64,000 bases of DNA from Ligustrum vulgare (lineage: Eukaryota; Streptophyta; Magnoliopsida; Lamiales; Oleaceae): NCBI GenBank assembly GCA_963555705.1, contig OY743168.1, positions 98,307,425 to 98,371,424 of the forward strand. The letters are read 5' to 3'. The notes beneath the pieces were generated by a model, which made no database searches, was not told the origin of the DNA, and saw nothing but the letters and a program-made list of their open reading frames with translations. Made by a program: the position numbers and the translations under genes. How positions within the stretch are numbered: position 1 is the first letter of the stretch; each line of letters begins with the position of its first letter. Below are positions 46,290-58,062 of this stretch, one piece after another.

Positions 46290-47711
46290 TCAAGCTACCA
46301 ACTCGATGAATTTATTCGCCAACCACGTTCTCGCGACACTGGAAATCTTGCTTTCCTCGACTTGCACCTTTCTCAACCGCGAGGAATTCGATAAAAGTAA
46401 TTCAACGGCCTCCCCCTCGATCCAACAACAACACATTATATCGACGCTGTGCAACAATTTACAGTTCCTAATCATCGAATTCACGGATAAAATAGTCAAC
46501 TTATTACAACCCCTCAATTTCAGTTCACTCAAGCAATTGCACGAAACCAGCATTGATATGAACTCCCTGTCAATCAACATTTCGTTAAAAGATAAGTCTA
46601 ATTTCTTTAACCTCTTCAAATCCTGTCCTAAAGTGGTCAATAGCCCGGATTCTCTCCCGACCACATCGCAATTAATCAATGCAAGTTCTTCAAGCACGTT
46701 GCCCATAACCCTCCCAAGAGCCTTTAATCCCTCACCTGTAACGAGACAGCAACTTTGCAACCTCAAACTCACCAAACTCCTAAAATTCAGATTCTCGGAT
46801 ATGGCAATCAAATGACTGCTATAAAGATCGAGAGGCAATCGAAAATCAAGTTTTCCCAATTTACATTTGCTTTGACTTATGAATTGATGCAAACCTTCTC
46901 TACTACCACCATCATAAACCAGTAGAAAATCCAACGAAACGCAATTCTCAGCCAATTTCATCAAAATTTCGTCAACAATACTCCTACAAGTCCTCAATTC
47001 CAATTCTTGAAGATCCTTTTGACGCATAAGGAAACCAGAAAAAGAAGGGTTATCACCTAAGCTCTCACAGCACTTCAGGTGAAGTTTCTTTATGTTCTTG
47101 CAGTTTCTCCACAGAAAATTAAGCCCAAAATCCCCAGGTCGAATGCCGGATAAAGAGAGGCTCTCTAAACCCAGTTCAACATCAAGAATTTCATTCGTTT
47201 CATTGACATCGAGTGAATTGAATTGAGTTGAAGGGTTCACGAGAAAGAGGGAAAGGTGTTTCAGAGAGTTGAAAAACTTGACCCAATGGAAATAGAGGGG
47301 TCTAGAGAGAAATATAGTGAGAGAAGAGAGATGATTACAAGAATTCGAGAGGTTGAACAGAGAGAAGGGCGATACTGGGGTGCTCAAAAATCGGAGGTAC
47401 TGGAGATTGGGGCAAGAAGCGGCTGTACAAAGGAGGACATGAGCGGCGGAGGAGGTGGCGCACTCGACGGAGAGGGCAAGAGATAGTGAAAAAAGATAAG
47501 GGTGTTGGCTTAGGAAGGATGAAAGTGAGCTGATGGTGGTGGAATTGTATGAAGTGGGGCTGAAGTAGAGGGTAAGGGAGGTGGTGGATGATCGGAGGAG
47601 GCGGAGCCACCGCTTGCAAACGAGGGAGACGTTGACAGAACAAGGCGGCGGAAGGCGGTGGAAGATTTCCTGAAGCAACTCATCACAGAGAATTGAGTCC
47701 ATCTTTGACAA
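46290..47711 (-). CDS. F-box/LRR-repeat protein
   Basis: An intronless 473-residue frame. An N-terminal F-box (about 5-45: CDELLQEIFHRLPPP ... VSLVCKRWLRLLRS) would bind SKP1 in an SCF ubiquitin ligase. The rest carries leucine-rich repeats with recurring L-x-x-L-x-L ... C spacing, for example LEELALINCDVVG and LSELKLRGCNKL, ending LANKFIELVA. Substrate-recognition subunits of this build select proteins for ubiquitination; the target is unknown. A second Met at codon 4 is an alternative start. The length is complete and undamaged. Long frames on the opposite strand (46306-46815, 47256-47486) are shadows of this gene. It is one of the two clear host protein genes in the window, set between transposons. 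Confidence 0.88.
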   Translation of the reverse strand: MSKMDSILCDELLQEIFHRLPPPCSVNVSLVCKRWLRLLRSSTTSLTLYFSPTSYNSTTISSLSSFLSQHPYLFSLSLALSVECATSSAAHVLLCTAASCPNLQYLRFLSTPVSPFSLFNLSNSCNHLSSLTIFLSRPLYFHWVKFFNSLKHLSLFLVNPSTQFNSLDVNETNEILDVELGLESLSLSGIRPGDFGLNFLWRNCKNIKKLHLKCCESLGDNPSFSGFLMRQKDLQELELRTCRSIVDEILMKLAENCVSLDFLLVYDGGSREGLHQFISQSKCKLGKLDFRLPLDLYSSHLIAISENLNFRSLVSLRLQSCCLVTGEGLKALGRVMGNVLEELALINCDVVGRESGLLTTLGQDLKRLKKLDLSFNEMLIDREFISMLVSCNCLSELKLRGCNKLTILSVNSMIRNCKLLHSVDIMCCCWIEGEAVELLLSNSSRLRKVQVEESKISSVARTWLANKFIELVA

Positions 47712-47776
47712 TTCTTTATTTTCTTCCGATTCTCGACATATATATGCAATTCAAATTCAAAAATAATAATACCCAA

Positions 47777-48178
47777 GTCTTCATTTACCTACCACCCATT
47801 ATTTGAGGTCATTGATGGATCTTTTTGTTTCGAATCATTTTTTAATTGTGGGAAAGGTATGGAATTTTTTAAGAAACCAATTATAAATTTTGTGGCTTGT
47901 AATTTTTGTGGGCAAATGAAGCAAGGGTTCTTTAAAGTAAAAGACAAGTATTTGTGTAGTTGTGTTTGTGATTAAAGTGAAGCAATGTGTTCAAATATGA
48001 TATATATTGTCCGACTTGAGCCGCCGGTAACTCATTCCTGCTCGAATTTTGAACTTATATTCTCGAGGAATATATTGTGTAATTTATTAGACCTCTTTTT
48101 TAAAATTTATAAATAGTTTATAAAGATAAAAAGGATAAAAAAAAAAGAGCCTTACAAAATTTGGTGAATAACCGTATA
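47777..48178. other. F-box gene upstream region
   Basis: AT-rich DNA between the F-box gene and solo LTR 2. No gene or element ends are seen; presumably it includes the F-box promoter. Confidence 0.35.
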
Positions 48179-48183
48179 ATTAT

Positions 48184-49177
48184 TGATGAGTATAAATTTT
48201 ATTCATACTCGAGCCTTAAGCCCGAGCCCGAGCTCTTTAACAAAATATAGTCTCCTAATCAAATGTATAACCCCGAGGACCACCATGAACCCGAGGAGGA
48301 CCTCAAACCCGACCACATGAATATTACCCTATATTATATTTTCTATCCCTGAGGAAGACTTCAATCTCGACCACCATAAATCCGAGGATGACCTCGACCC
48401 CGAACACATGAATATTATTCCATATTACATCTTGATACTCCCGAGGAGAACTTCAACCCCAACACTCATTTATACCCCGAGCATATCCTTTGTCCTCATC
48501 CCCGAACACTTGAATATTTAGCCACGCCATATCTTGGTGCCCCCGAGCAACATATGAACCTCGAGGCCGAGCACTCAAACATCACACCATACACTATATT
48601 GAGAACCCCGAGGAGAAAATAATCCCCGATCACACTTAAAATGCCCGTGGTGAAAACGTTACCCCGACCACTCATAATACCCCCGAGGATAGAATACCCC
48701 GAGTACATATATCTCACCAAAAAGGTGCATGATGTGCTCGGGGTACATGATGCTCGGGTCACGTCTCTCATTGATCGGGCATGACTTGATCCGACACGTG
48801 GAGTCTACAACCTCCTAATTCCAATAGAATTCATCTTCCAACAGAACCCTATCTGGGACTTATAACCTTATCCCTAATAATTAGGAAGATGATTCTCAAA
48901 AGGACTCATGCCTAATTTCAAGCACTTTAGTCCTACAAGGATTCAATTACATACATTTATAAATACTCGTCTCTCAATCACAATTCAGGTACACAATTCT
49001 TATTTTTCCAGTCTATAGCCTTTTGCATAAATTTTCCCTTCCTCTTTACTGACTTAAGCATCGGAGGGGCGACGAGGACATACCTCCTCGCCTTTATTGC
49101 AGGTATTCGGAGTTCCAGTTCGTGCTACTTTATTGCTCAAGCTCGGAATATCTGAGGTACGATTTTTTGCATCATCA
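48184..49177 (+). mobile_element. Solo LTR 2 (Ty3/gypsy-like)
   Basis: 994 bp beginning TGATGAGTAT and ending TTGCATCATCA, flanked by ATTAT on both sides (48179-48183 and 49178-49182). The first 550 bases hold many CCCCGAG/CCCGAGGA words. A TATA-like TTATAAATACTCG lies near 48957, and GACTTAAGCATCGGAGGGG lies near 49050. No internal domain. An arginine/cysteine-containing minus-strand frame at 48496-48771 is a product of the repeat words. Confidence 0.85.
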
Positions 49178-49259
49178 ATTATAAATTTATGACTTGCAAG
49201 TGAGAAGAAGAACTGGAAAAAATGATAGAATTGAATAAAAATTATATTTTTTGAAGTTA

Positions 49260-50238
49260 CAAGTCTACAATGGTATCCGCTAACCTCAAAATCTATAGAT
49301 AATGTCTAAAGAACTGGATCATCCCCGTCTAAATGTACAACCCATGCACACTCAAAACACACATTACAATGCAAGATTGTAGAATCATAAGGGGTACAAC
49401 GAACGTTTGACTCCGATGCTCAAGTTAAAATATAGAAAACAAGAATGGGAAAACAAGTTAACGAAGCTTTGGCTGGGATCGATGAGGTTTTGAGTCTTGA
49501 CGGGTATTTGTAGGGGCAAATGGTCAAAATAAAACATCTTTGTTTTAATGAAAACGACATCTGTGATTCTTCGATAAAATTATGATTGTAAAAGATTTCT
49601 TCATAGAAGATGTGGGAAAAATAAATTATATTTTAGAGATAAAGATCTGTAAAGATAGATTTAAAAGATTGTTTCACTTATCTCAATCTACATGCATAGA
49701 TAAAATTTTAAGAAGATTTTAAATGGAGAAAGTGAACTAAGAGTTCATAAATAAATATATTAATGTTAACTTCTAGTTAGACTGGGAAGATGACGAATTT
49801 CAATATGTTTACTCTCAATGGAGCGATTAGTTGGAAATGTTCCAAACGAGAAACAATCACTGATTCAATAAAGGAAGCATAATACATTGTTGTTTAAGAA
49901 GCAGCAAATGTTGTGGTCTGGATCAATAAGTTCATTAATGAACTTAGAGTAGTTTCTAACATTGTTGATCATATACTCCGTACAATGATAACATTGGAGC
50001 CATCACTCAAAATGAAGGAACTAAGGTTTCATCAATGACTCAAAGACATGTTAATGAATTATTATCTCATTAGATAATAAAAGGAAATGACAAAAGAAAA
50101 GAACAAGTTCCCGCAAGTGTAAAAACATTGCAGATCCCCCAAAAAAGAGTTGTCACAGAATAAACATGATCATCGTGTGGACTCTTATGCTATTAAATAC
50201 ATAAGTGATTGGATCTAGTGCAAGTGAGAGTTTGTAAG
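49260..50238 (+). pseudogene. Decayed Ty1/copia pol 3' end (RNase H region)
   Basis: Broken plus-strand frames around 49860-50150 still show the copia RNase H landscape: a segment reading like ANVVVWINKFINELR (about 49905-49950), a CDN-like AI stretch at about 49980-50010, HVNELLSH-like text (about 50048-50070), then a remnant of the usual NIADP-type C-terminus (TTGCAGATCCC near 50129). Many stops and frameshifts. It is followed by the CTAGTGCAAGTGAGAG polypurine-like stretch before a presumed LTR at 50239. Confidence 0.55.
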
Positions 50239-51741
50239 TGTTATGCACTAGGTCCAATCGTTTGACCAAATACCTACTAATATATTTGATGTATTTTTAT
50301 ATGACAGACATGTTATTTAATTGATTTATGAATGTTATTTAATTGATTTATAATATTATTATTCTTGTAAATTAAATCAACAGAGTCTGTAGATTCAAAT
50401 CTTGATAAACCAATACGTGTGTCATTGGCCACTTCAGAACTGAGTAGCTGATCTCACAAGTTAAGATGTAGAGACATCTAAATGAACATGTGGATGTTTT
50501 GTCAAAAGAACAAAATATTGGAGACCAACAACAAAGACTTCACATGGATAACTATCTGAGTGTCAATGGTTAATCTCTGATGTTTGTTAGTGGAATTGAT
50601 TATTTAGCTTTTTTTCATTGTAATGCAATGAAGCTAATTTGAATTGATCATTTAACTTGAGGTCATCATAATACCTTATATGAGGGCAGTCATACTTTGA
50701 TGATGTCAGATGTTACTCTGAAAGGAGTTGTCAATACAATGTCGTTCGGATATGTCAAGAATCATATGAAAGTTGTGAATGATCAATATAGAATTCGTCA
50801 CTCTTAGATAATAAGAGATTATGATATACGTTTTATTTAGTTAAGTTAATATCGAAATCATTGGCCAAGGTGAATTCATAAAGTCGAAAATAGTTTCAAC
50901 TTTTATTGATTTAAGAGCGAAATAAAAGATATGATCAATAAACTGATTGATACATTTCCATATCTCGTAATTGATCGGATCATATTGACAAAGTGATTAT
51001 AGTTTCTTGATAAACAAACAAGTTTGGTTCATCACACCACGTGAAATTTCCAGTCACATGTCTAGCCCGACACATTGCTCAATGTCAATCTTGGACAACC
51101 AATGCGAATTAGTTAATCTAAGAGATTTAATAATTAATTGAAAAGAGAATTTTAATTAATTTTATTTTGATTATATTAAAATAATAATTCACGTCGTTCG
51201 ATATCGTGGCCGAAACCTAGAGGGTCACATATAATGGGAGAACTAGAAGAATATAATTCAAATTAATTAATAAGTGTTCGACATTTGTAAAATTAATTAA
51301 TTATGTTGTTTATTAAGAGGCTCGAGTTAATTAATTCGATTAATTAGTTTATGTCCTAAGTTTAATTAATTAGATTAATTAAACCACATGAATCGAGTCA
51401 TATCTATGTTATGGGTCAAGCCCACTTTAACTTATATTAATGAACAACTAAGGTTCGAAAAAAGTTTACCCTTGTTCATTATTTTGTTGTTAGTACAAGA
51501 AGAGAGAAACTAAAAACTCAAATTTTTATTCTCTCATGTGAATCACTTTTGGAGGCTGAACAATTGGACAACTGTGGTGTACATAAAGATTGAAGAAATC
51601 AAAATTCTCATATTCTTCTGCAAACACAATCAAGAAATATTATTTTTATCACAACTTATATCTAAACACAAAGCAGATCATTTATTTGAGAATTGAAAAT
51701 ATTTTAATTTTTGCAATGGAAGATTAAGTAAATTCCCAACA
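50239..51741 (+). repeat. Presumed 3' LTR of the decayed copia element
   Basis: Starts TGTTATGCACTAGG immediately after a purine-rich stretch and ends TTCCCAACA at 51741, about 1.5 kb, with TG...CA and TGTT/AACA ends. No second LTR lies in the window and no target duplication can be tested, so the limits are inferred. Contains no gene. Confidence 0.5.
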
Positions 51742-52234
51742 ATTAGCTCGTCCACACTTCTCTTGTGTGGCATCGGCCCTACATCAAACCTAAGTGGCAT
51801 TAAATAGGATTTTAAAGTACTATAAAGACATATCAGTATCACAATATTATCTTGAAACAAATATTGAAATAAGAGTAAGAAATTTAGTTGATTTATATCA
51901 AATCGTATATCCAACGTGAAATTAAAAAGAGAGACAAAAACATGCTAAAGTTAATTTAAAACATTTCTTATTACATTGTTATTTACTAAAATTTATAAAA
52001 TCTCTAACTTTATATGGCCAACTGCCAAGGTTCAACTTTATTGAAAGTAAAATATGATTTCATATTGTCAATTTTGGTTTTTGGACGATTATTTGCCAGC
52101 AGGTCCACCTATATTTTTAGTTGGCAATAAAGCCATCACAAATGATCATATCATCATTGATTGATTAAAACTAGTGACCCTTTTGGCAGGTCGGCCGTCC
52201 ATCGCATATCCTATTTATTTTGGACCTTGTTATA
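51742..52234. other. Intergenic, nothing recognised
   Basis: AT-rich DNA between the presumed copia LTR and the left edge of the pararetroviral block. No open frame with a family signature. Confidence 0.4.
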
Positions 52235-52268
52235 TGTACTAACAAAATGTACTAACAGTTGTACTAAC
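52235..52268. repeat. Left imperfect inverted repeat of the pararetroviral block
   Basis: Contains TACTAAC three times. Its complement resembles 60628-60660 over about 33 bases, giving the block imperfect inverted ends. AT-richness makes chance possible. Confidence 0.4.
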
Positions 52269-52339
52269 GGTTAAAAGACTAAAATTTTGAATGTTCAATT
52301 ACTATGTTATCCTTCTAGTATAATTTTTTTAATTTTCTG

Positions 52340-52690
52340 ATGTTATGTCTATATCTCTAAATTTATTGTTAACATAAAATGCGTAATATATACTATTATA
52401 TGTTAAACTATTTTCTTCAATAATTATATTTAATTCTTCAATTTTTTTCTCTAGATCACTAACTATTCTTCCTTTATTTACTATAATTCTAGTAAATTGT
52501 GAAAAATCTGTAAATGAGGATTCTTTTATTGCGTAATCTAATAAATTATAAAATCTTCCTAAATCTTCTCTTATAATTTCTAATTGTTTAATTGTTTCTT
52601 CTCTTAAATACTAAAAGTCGTTTACTTCTGAAGGATTTAATTATATTAAATGTTCTGAATTCATAAATTATAAAACTAAATATTTAAATT
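52340..52690 (-). pseudogene. Small coiled-coil ORF remnant in the pararetroviral leader
   Basis: On the minus strand, about 90 codons starting near 52615 read as a Lys/Glu/Ile-rich helical segment (EETIKQLEIIREDLG ... VSDLEKKIEELN), with stop codons in the upstream part near 52620-52670. No family match beyond coiled-coil character. It lies downstream of the viral TATA box and so within the pregenomic RNA leader. Confidence 0.4.
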
Positions 52691-53320
52691 TAAGCTATTA
52701 ATTCAAATCCTCTTCAAATAGTTAATTCTTGGAATAGTAAAAACAAATTTTCAACATATGTAAAAACATGCAAGAGATATCATAAGCAAAATGATAAATT
52801 TAAGACTATGATAACAGTATTTGAATAATATCAATAAAAAAGACGATATATAATCCACCATAAATAATCAATAATACTTCTTTCTATCTATGGGTCCATC
52901 ACGCTTCTTTGTAAATCTGATTTTAAAAGATTTTTGACCAAATACTCTTCAGTTATTTATCTAAGTATTAAACACAGCTCCATAGGAGATCGTTGTTGCT
53001 CTAAAGACTTACGCATTAAAGGATGCTCGAAAGAGTTACTCCAACACTTTCTGTTTAACACTTAAACAAACACTTCAAAGAGGTTTAGCACAATCCAGTT
53101 TCGTTTCCTACCTCTGGATGTACTCTTTTAACAAAAGTTTTATAAAGAATAAACTTATGGACTCATAAATAAATAGAGTATTACTAATTATTTTATGACT
53201 TCGTATATATCTATGTGAAGTTTAGTTACTCATACCTTCTGCTAACTGTTTCTGAATTGGTTTGATGAAAGAAAATTTTGAACTAGGAATGAAAAGAAAG
53301 ACAATAGATAGAGAGAATAT
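52691..53320 (-). other. Pararetroviral leader region
   Basis: Non-coding sequence between the promoter/poly(A) region and the small ORF. It contains partly complementary words suited to a structured leader, but no clear long hairpin that I can verify by eye. Confidence 0.4.
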
Positions 53321-53325
53321 AGATT

Positions 53326-53331
53326 TTTATT
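53326..53331 (-). terminator. Pararetroviral polyadenylation signal
   Basis: AATAAA on the minus strand, about 50 bases downstream of the TATA box, as usual for the terminally redundant transcript of Caulimoviridae. Confidence 0.6.
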
Positions 53332-53380
53332 GCTGAAAATCAATATGATTTTCCGGATGCTTACAATGAGGAGAGACTCC

Positions 53381-53390
53381 TCCTTTTATA
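53381..53390 (-). promoter_or_regulatory. Pararetroviral (35S-like) TATA box
   Basis: The minus strand reads CTATAAAAGGAGGAGTC, followed 30-35 bases later by CATTGTAAGCATCC, a typical transcription-start context of this family. It sits 160 bases after the last ORF. Confidence 0.65.
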
Positions 53391-53551
53391 GTTGGTAAAA
53401 GTAAAGATGGGGAACAAGATAATATTCCCTATCTTTTACATACTTGGCTAAGATTTAAAGTAGATAAAGTAAAGCTAAAGTTACAATAATTTTTGCTGCT
53501 TTTCTAAAGTTTCACATGGTTCTGGACCCCCATGCCTTGAATAATTCATGT

Positions 53552-54655
53552 TCAGACAAGGTAGGCTTCATCTTCATTATAGTTGAGTAGGTCCCCACAA
53601 TTATTACATTTGTGACCCGTTTCTACCTCCATTAGGTGATGTAGATATTCATAGGCTCCTTTGCTAAGATCCAAATTGCTGACAAATATATTCTCAGCAT
53701 ATTCTCTTAATTTCCATAATTGACAATTAACTTGATTAATTCTTGCAATAATGTAGATCAATAATTTGTCATCATTAGATTCATATACCCAAATATTAGT
53801 TTGTGTAAGGGTATCCCTTAATTCGGTATACATTACTCTAAATTCCAGTGCCCTTTTTTCTGGAATAGCTTGTATCTGTTCCTCTTTGTTAAATGATTTT
53901 ATTTCTGGTTCTGAAAGAATAGCTTTGCTAGTTACTCCAAGTTTTACAATATGTTCCGCCCTTAGAAATTCTTCATCAATAAATTCTGGAATGGCTGAGT
54001 AAATCCTGACATAACTCTTTTCAGCTTTGGTAATTCCAAAATATGTTTTAACTGGTGCCTTGATAGAATTAGGTAATAATGATATTTCCTTCATATCCTT
54101 GCTAGGGTAGATGCACTGAATAAGTCCTTGGTCAAACAGTCCCCTGACTGTTCTTGGTTATGCTCCTGGAAAAATAATTGCTTTATTGATTTTTTGATGG
54201 CTAATTGTCCTTAGCCATTCTCCTTCTTTTGTCCTCTTGTTTAGATACTCCACATACTTCAAGAATGTCTCTAGTTTCTTCATAACTTTCTCCTTTTCTG
54301 ATAGTTCCTTTGTTACGACTGTTGGTTTCTTCGCAGCTTCTAAAAAAGTTTCTTTAGATGGTTCAATAGTTTTGCTAATGGCTTTGGAAGATGAACTTCC
54401 AATAATTGATACATTAGATACTTCTTCCTCAATAGGAAGTCCTACAGATAAATTCTTCACTGGAGAGGATTGGGATCCTCCTTTGTACATTTTCTCAAGA
54501 GAATTAACCCTTGACTTGTAAAAGGCTAATTCACTGTTAATTTGTACAATCTGCGCCATGTAAGTATTCACATGGTTGAATAGATTTGAATAGTTGATAT
54601 TCATTTGACCCATGGCCAAGTTAATTTCTTCTACTTTCTTAAGTATGTCTTCCAT
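53552..54655 (-). pseudogene. Terminal pararetroviral ORF (possible transactivator-like), one nonsense codon
   Basis: A 367-codon frame with a TAA at 54158-54160; both sides remain in the same frame. The N-terminal part has a coiled-coil character (EDILKKVEEINLAMG, 1-60), then a Ser/Lys-rich linker. The C-terminal half is folded-looking and ends with GHKCNNCGDLLNY, a Cys-x2-Cys pair. It overlaps the RT stop by about 17 bases. Its place after RT matches transactivator ORFs of several genera, but I see no definitive transactivator motif. An in-frame upstream start (54718) would lie inside RT. Confidence 0.55.
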
Positions 54656-55967
54656 GTCTTGATAAATAATCTGCAATAACATTGTCAGTACCCTTAATAT
54701 GAATAATTTCAAAATCATAATAACTAAGTTCTACTTGCCATCTAATTAACCTTTTATTTGCAATAGTTGGATCAATTTCTTTAGTTAACCAATATTTAAC
54801 TTGTGTATTATCTGTTCTGATTTTGAATTTTGTCGTAACAATAAATAATTCAAACTTTTTAATAGCAAATTTTACAGCTAATAATTCTTTTTCATTTATA
54901 TGATAATTAGTTTGAGTTTGAGTAAAACTGCCACTAGTATACTGTGCAATCCTTTCCTCATCCTCATTTGGATAAATATATTTAAGTACTGCTCCCCATA
55001 CTGTTTCACATGCATCGGTTTCTATAATCCAATCACATTCTTTTTTGGGTAATTCTAATTCTGGTAAATCTTTACAAAGGTCTTTAATTTTTTGTATTTC
55101 TTCTTCTTCGTCTTTAGACCAAGGCGTCCATCTAGTTTTTCCTTTTAATCTTTTTTGTAATGGAATTAAATGTTTTGCTAGGTTAGGTACATATTTCCTA
55201 GTCTGGTTTACAAGTCCTAAAAAGCTTTGTAATTGTGTTTTATCTTTTATATGATTGTCAAATTCTTGTATTTTTGTACCAATATGTTTTTGGAGTTTTA
55301 TTCCTTCTTGGCTTATTATAGATCCCAAAAATTCTACATTTTCTTTAGCTATCTCCATTTTTGTAGCTGATAATATAATTCCATTATTCCTTACAATATC
55401 TATAAAAATGTTTAGATGTTTTAAGTGGTCTTGTCTGGTTTCAGAGTAAATAAGAACATCATCAATATATATTGTAATAAAATGATAATAATCTTTAAAT
55501 ATTTTATCCATGTACCTTTGGAATTCTCCTGAACTATTTTTAAATCCAAAAGGTAATACATTCCATTCATAAAATCCTTGTGGTACCGTAAAAGCTGTTA
55601 AATGTCTAGATTCTTCAGTTAACATAATATGATAAAATCCTGATTTAAGATCAAATTTAGAAAAATATTTCTTTCCTCTAATATGGTTAAATAATACATG
55701 TTGGTTTGGTATTGGATATTTTAATTCTTTTGTATAAGTGTTTAACCTTTTATAATTAATTACCATTCTAGATTTTCCTCTTTTTTGTTCTGAATGTTTT
55801 ATTACAATGAAGGCTGGACTACTATGTTTACTGTTAGATTCTCTAATGAATTTCTTTTCTAACATTTCTTTTATGTGCATTTCAAATTCAGGTAATTCTT
55901 TTGGTGTATGTTTAATTGGTTTTACACTAATAATTTTAGTGTCATCTTCTAGTATAATTTCTGCCAT
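54639..55967 (-). pseudogene. Pararetroviral reverse transcriptase-RNase H (open domain)
   Basis: 442 open codons. RT motifs: SKFDLKSGFYHIML (103-116), LPFGFKN (138-144), catalytic YIDD (167-170). RNase H: ETDAC (316-320), NEKE (358-361) and RTDN (384-387) give the acidic catalytic set, ending HIKGTDNVIADYLSR. These domains copy pregenomic RNA into DNA and remove the RNA template. The segment itself is open, but it is separated from the upstream protease frame by a frame change between 56042 and 55967, and the Met at 55967 is unlikely to be the original start. Among endogenous copies this is the best-preserved part and the best marker for classification. Confidence 0.85.
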
Positions 55968-56041
55968 AGGCTTATTTATTTGTCATTTTTCCAAAGGATT
56001 ATCTCATGATAATTTTAATAATTTTTCTGTAATATTTTTTA

Positions 56042-56596
56042 TTACAATTTGATCAAAATGTTCTTGTATTGATTTATTCTATTTTTATTAGGCATAAATT
56101 GTGTTGTTTGTGTTAATTTTTGTCTATCCTCACCACGCTGAGCTGCTATATGAGGCATTTTTTCTCTACAGTAAGGATCATTAATTCTTATTGCTATTGC
56201 TATATGGTGACAAGGGGTAGATAAAAGTATAACTTTTTCATCAATAGTTATTGGATAATATTGTTTTATGAAGTTTTTTCCTAATAATATATCCCCTGGC
56301 ATATCATCAAATTGATATACATAAGGTATTTGTAATTCATATTTTCCTATTTGTATTTTAACATTCCTTGCTACTTTAGTTATTAGGTTTGTGCTTCCAT
56401 CAAATCTTGCAAGTATTACTCTTTCTTCATTATCTTTTTTATTGCTTCACATTTCTGGGGGTAATACATTTTCTTTAAATAAACAGGATGATGCTCCTGT
56501 ATCAAACAATGCATGATAATTCCTGCTAAGATATCTATTGTAATTCATTTTGGTTAGTATATAAATATGTTCTCTTCCTCCTTGTATTTTATTCAT
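56042..56596 (-). pseudogene. Pararetroviral second aspartic protease, broken
   Basis: It begins with an ATG (56596) that overlaps the TGA of the preceding polyprotein (ATGA). A DTGASSCLF active-site motif is followed, after one in-frame TGA near 56449, by FDGSTNLITKVAR, and then DILLGKNFIKQYYP. Same frame on both sides of the stop. It would normally be the N-terminus of the protease-RT-RNase H polyprotein. Confidence 0.7.
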
Positions 56597-57618
56597 AATA
56601 ACCTTGGTATAACTAGATTCTCATTTTGTATTGTTAATAGCATTCTATCATCTTTTATGTAATATGGTTTTACTTGTTCTAAAAAGTCTGTTCCTAATAG
56701 TAATTCTGTATTTACCTTTCCTGTATGTTCTACATACATGTTTATGATTATTTCATTTCTTTTATTTATTCTTATTGGTAATTCTACATAAGTATCCATG
56801 GGATGAGTATTTCCAAAATAATCTTGTATTTGAATTGAATTATTCGTTACTTTAAGTTCTAAGTCTCCTATTATGTTTTCTTTTATATGAGATACAGTTG
56901 CTCCAGTATCTATTAATACTTTCTGCTCTTTCCATTCTCCATTTATTCTAATTTCTATCATAACTTCAAATTGTTTTGTCTCATTTCTTTTAGATAGATT
57001 CATTCTTGGTATTTTTCTATGTATTTTTGTCATTATTTGTTTTTCTGAGTCATTTCTATTTTCTATTTCAGGTAATAATCTTATACTATTATTTCTTCTT
57101 AGGCTAATTGATCTTCTTCCAAATTCTATTTGTGGTTTATCCATATTTACTAATCTTCTAGCTTGATTGAAATCTATTTCTATATCTTCTGGTATTGTCA
57201 TTCTTGGATTTTCTTTAGCTGGTTTATATTCCAATAAATTTTGAAATATGGGTTCTATTATATGTGTTCTTGTGGCATTCTTAATTTTTACTTCATGTTT
57301 ACTAGTAAAAGCATATATTGTTCTAATAGTTAAACTTATAGTTTTACTTCCTGGTTCCATGTCTATCCCTCTTAACCTGTAATATAATGTTAAGGCTTTA
57401 TTTTTATTTTGTTCTCCCATACTTATGCTGAAATTTGGTCTTATTGTAAATTTTACTTTTTGGTACATTAAGTTTCCTGTTACAATTCCTATTAGAGCAT
57501 CTTGTACTGAACTTACAATTCTATCATCAATAATATAGAATTCTATAGGTGTATCTATTCCTTCTCTGAAATAGGCTTTTGCTATAATTTGTACGGCTCC
57601 TAAATATATGTTCTTTAT
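56593..57618 (-). pseudogene. Pararetroviral movement protein C-terminal part and first aspartic protease
   Basis: Open after the TAA at 57619-57621. The first ~120 codons continue a 30K-type movement protein (NIYLGAVQIIAKAYFREG, then IDTP and an IIDDRI aspartate motif). An acidic/basic linker follows, then a retropepsin-like domain with VLIDTGATVSHI and, 80 residues later, LLLGTDFL. Movement proteins form tubules for cell-to-cell passage. A protease joined to the movement protein, in addition to the one before RT, is unusual as far as I know. Confidence 0.75.
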
Positions 57619-57999
57619 TTATCCTTTTAGTTCAGGATTCAATAGGTTTATTTCTTGTCTTATAATTTCTTCATTTATTATAGGTATTAATATGTTTCCT
57701 GTAGTATCTCTTATGTCTATATGGTGACTATGGTTTCTTGCTACATATGCTATTTCCTTGTTTTTCTGCCAAAATGGTAAATTAAATATTTCTTTTGGTT
57801 CAACATCTAATTTTGATTTTAAGATCTTTTCATACATTTTAGGATTAAATATTAATATTTCATTTAGTTGTTCTTCATTTTCTTCTAATTGGTATTCATA
57901 TTCTTTAGATGTACCTTCTTCACTAATTTGTCTAATCATATTTATATATAAATATTCTTCTTCACTAGATTCACTTTCTTCTGAAGATTCTAATTCCAT
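57619..57999 (-). pseudogene. Pararetroviral polyprotein segment: acidic region to movement protein start
   Basis: 126 codons in the same frame as the coat and movement parts. The N-terminus is very acidic (runs of Glu/Ser); the C-terminus (AYVARNHSHHIDIRDTTGN) leads into the movement protein and is cut by TAA at 57619-57621. Confidence 0.6.
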
Positions 58000-58062
58000 T
58001 ATTGTATTTATTACTTCATGTTCTTCTAATTTATAAATTTCTTCATCTTCAGGAATTTCTTC

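Noticed and set aside
46306..46815. 169-codon plus-strand ORF
   Set aside because: It is the antisense shadow of the F-box/LRR coding region; composition follows the opposite strand and no domain is visible. The same applies to 47256-47486, 47335-47643 and 47510-47776.
48496..48771. 91-codon minus-strand ORF
   Set aside because: It lies inside solo LTR 2 and is produced by repeated CCCCGAG words.
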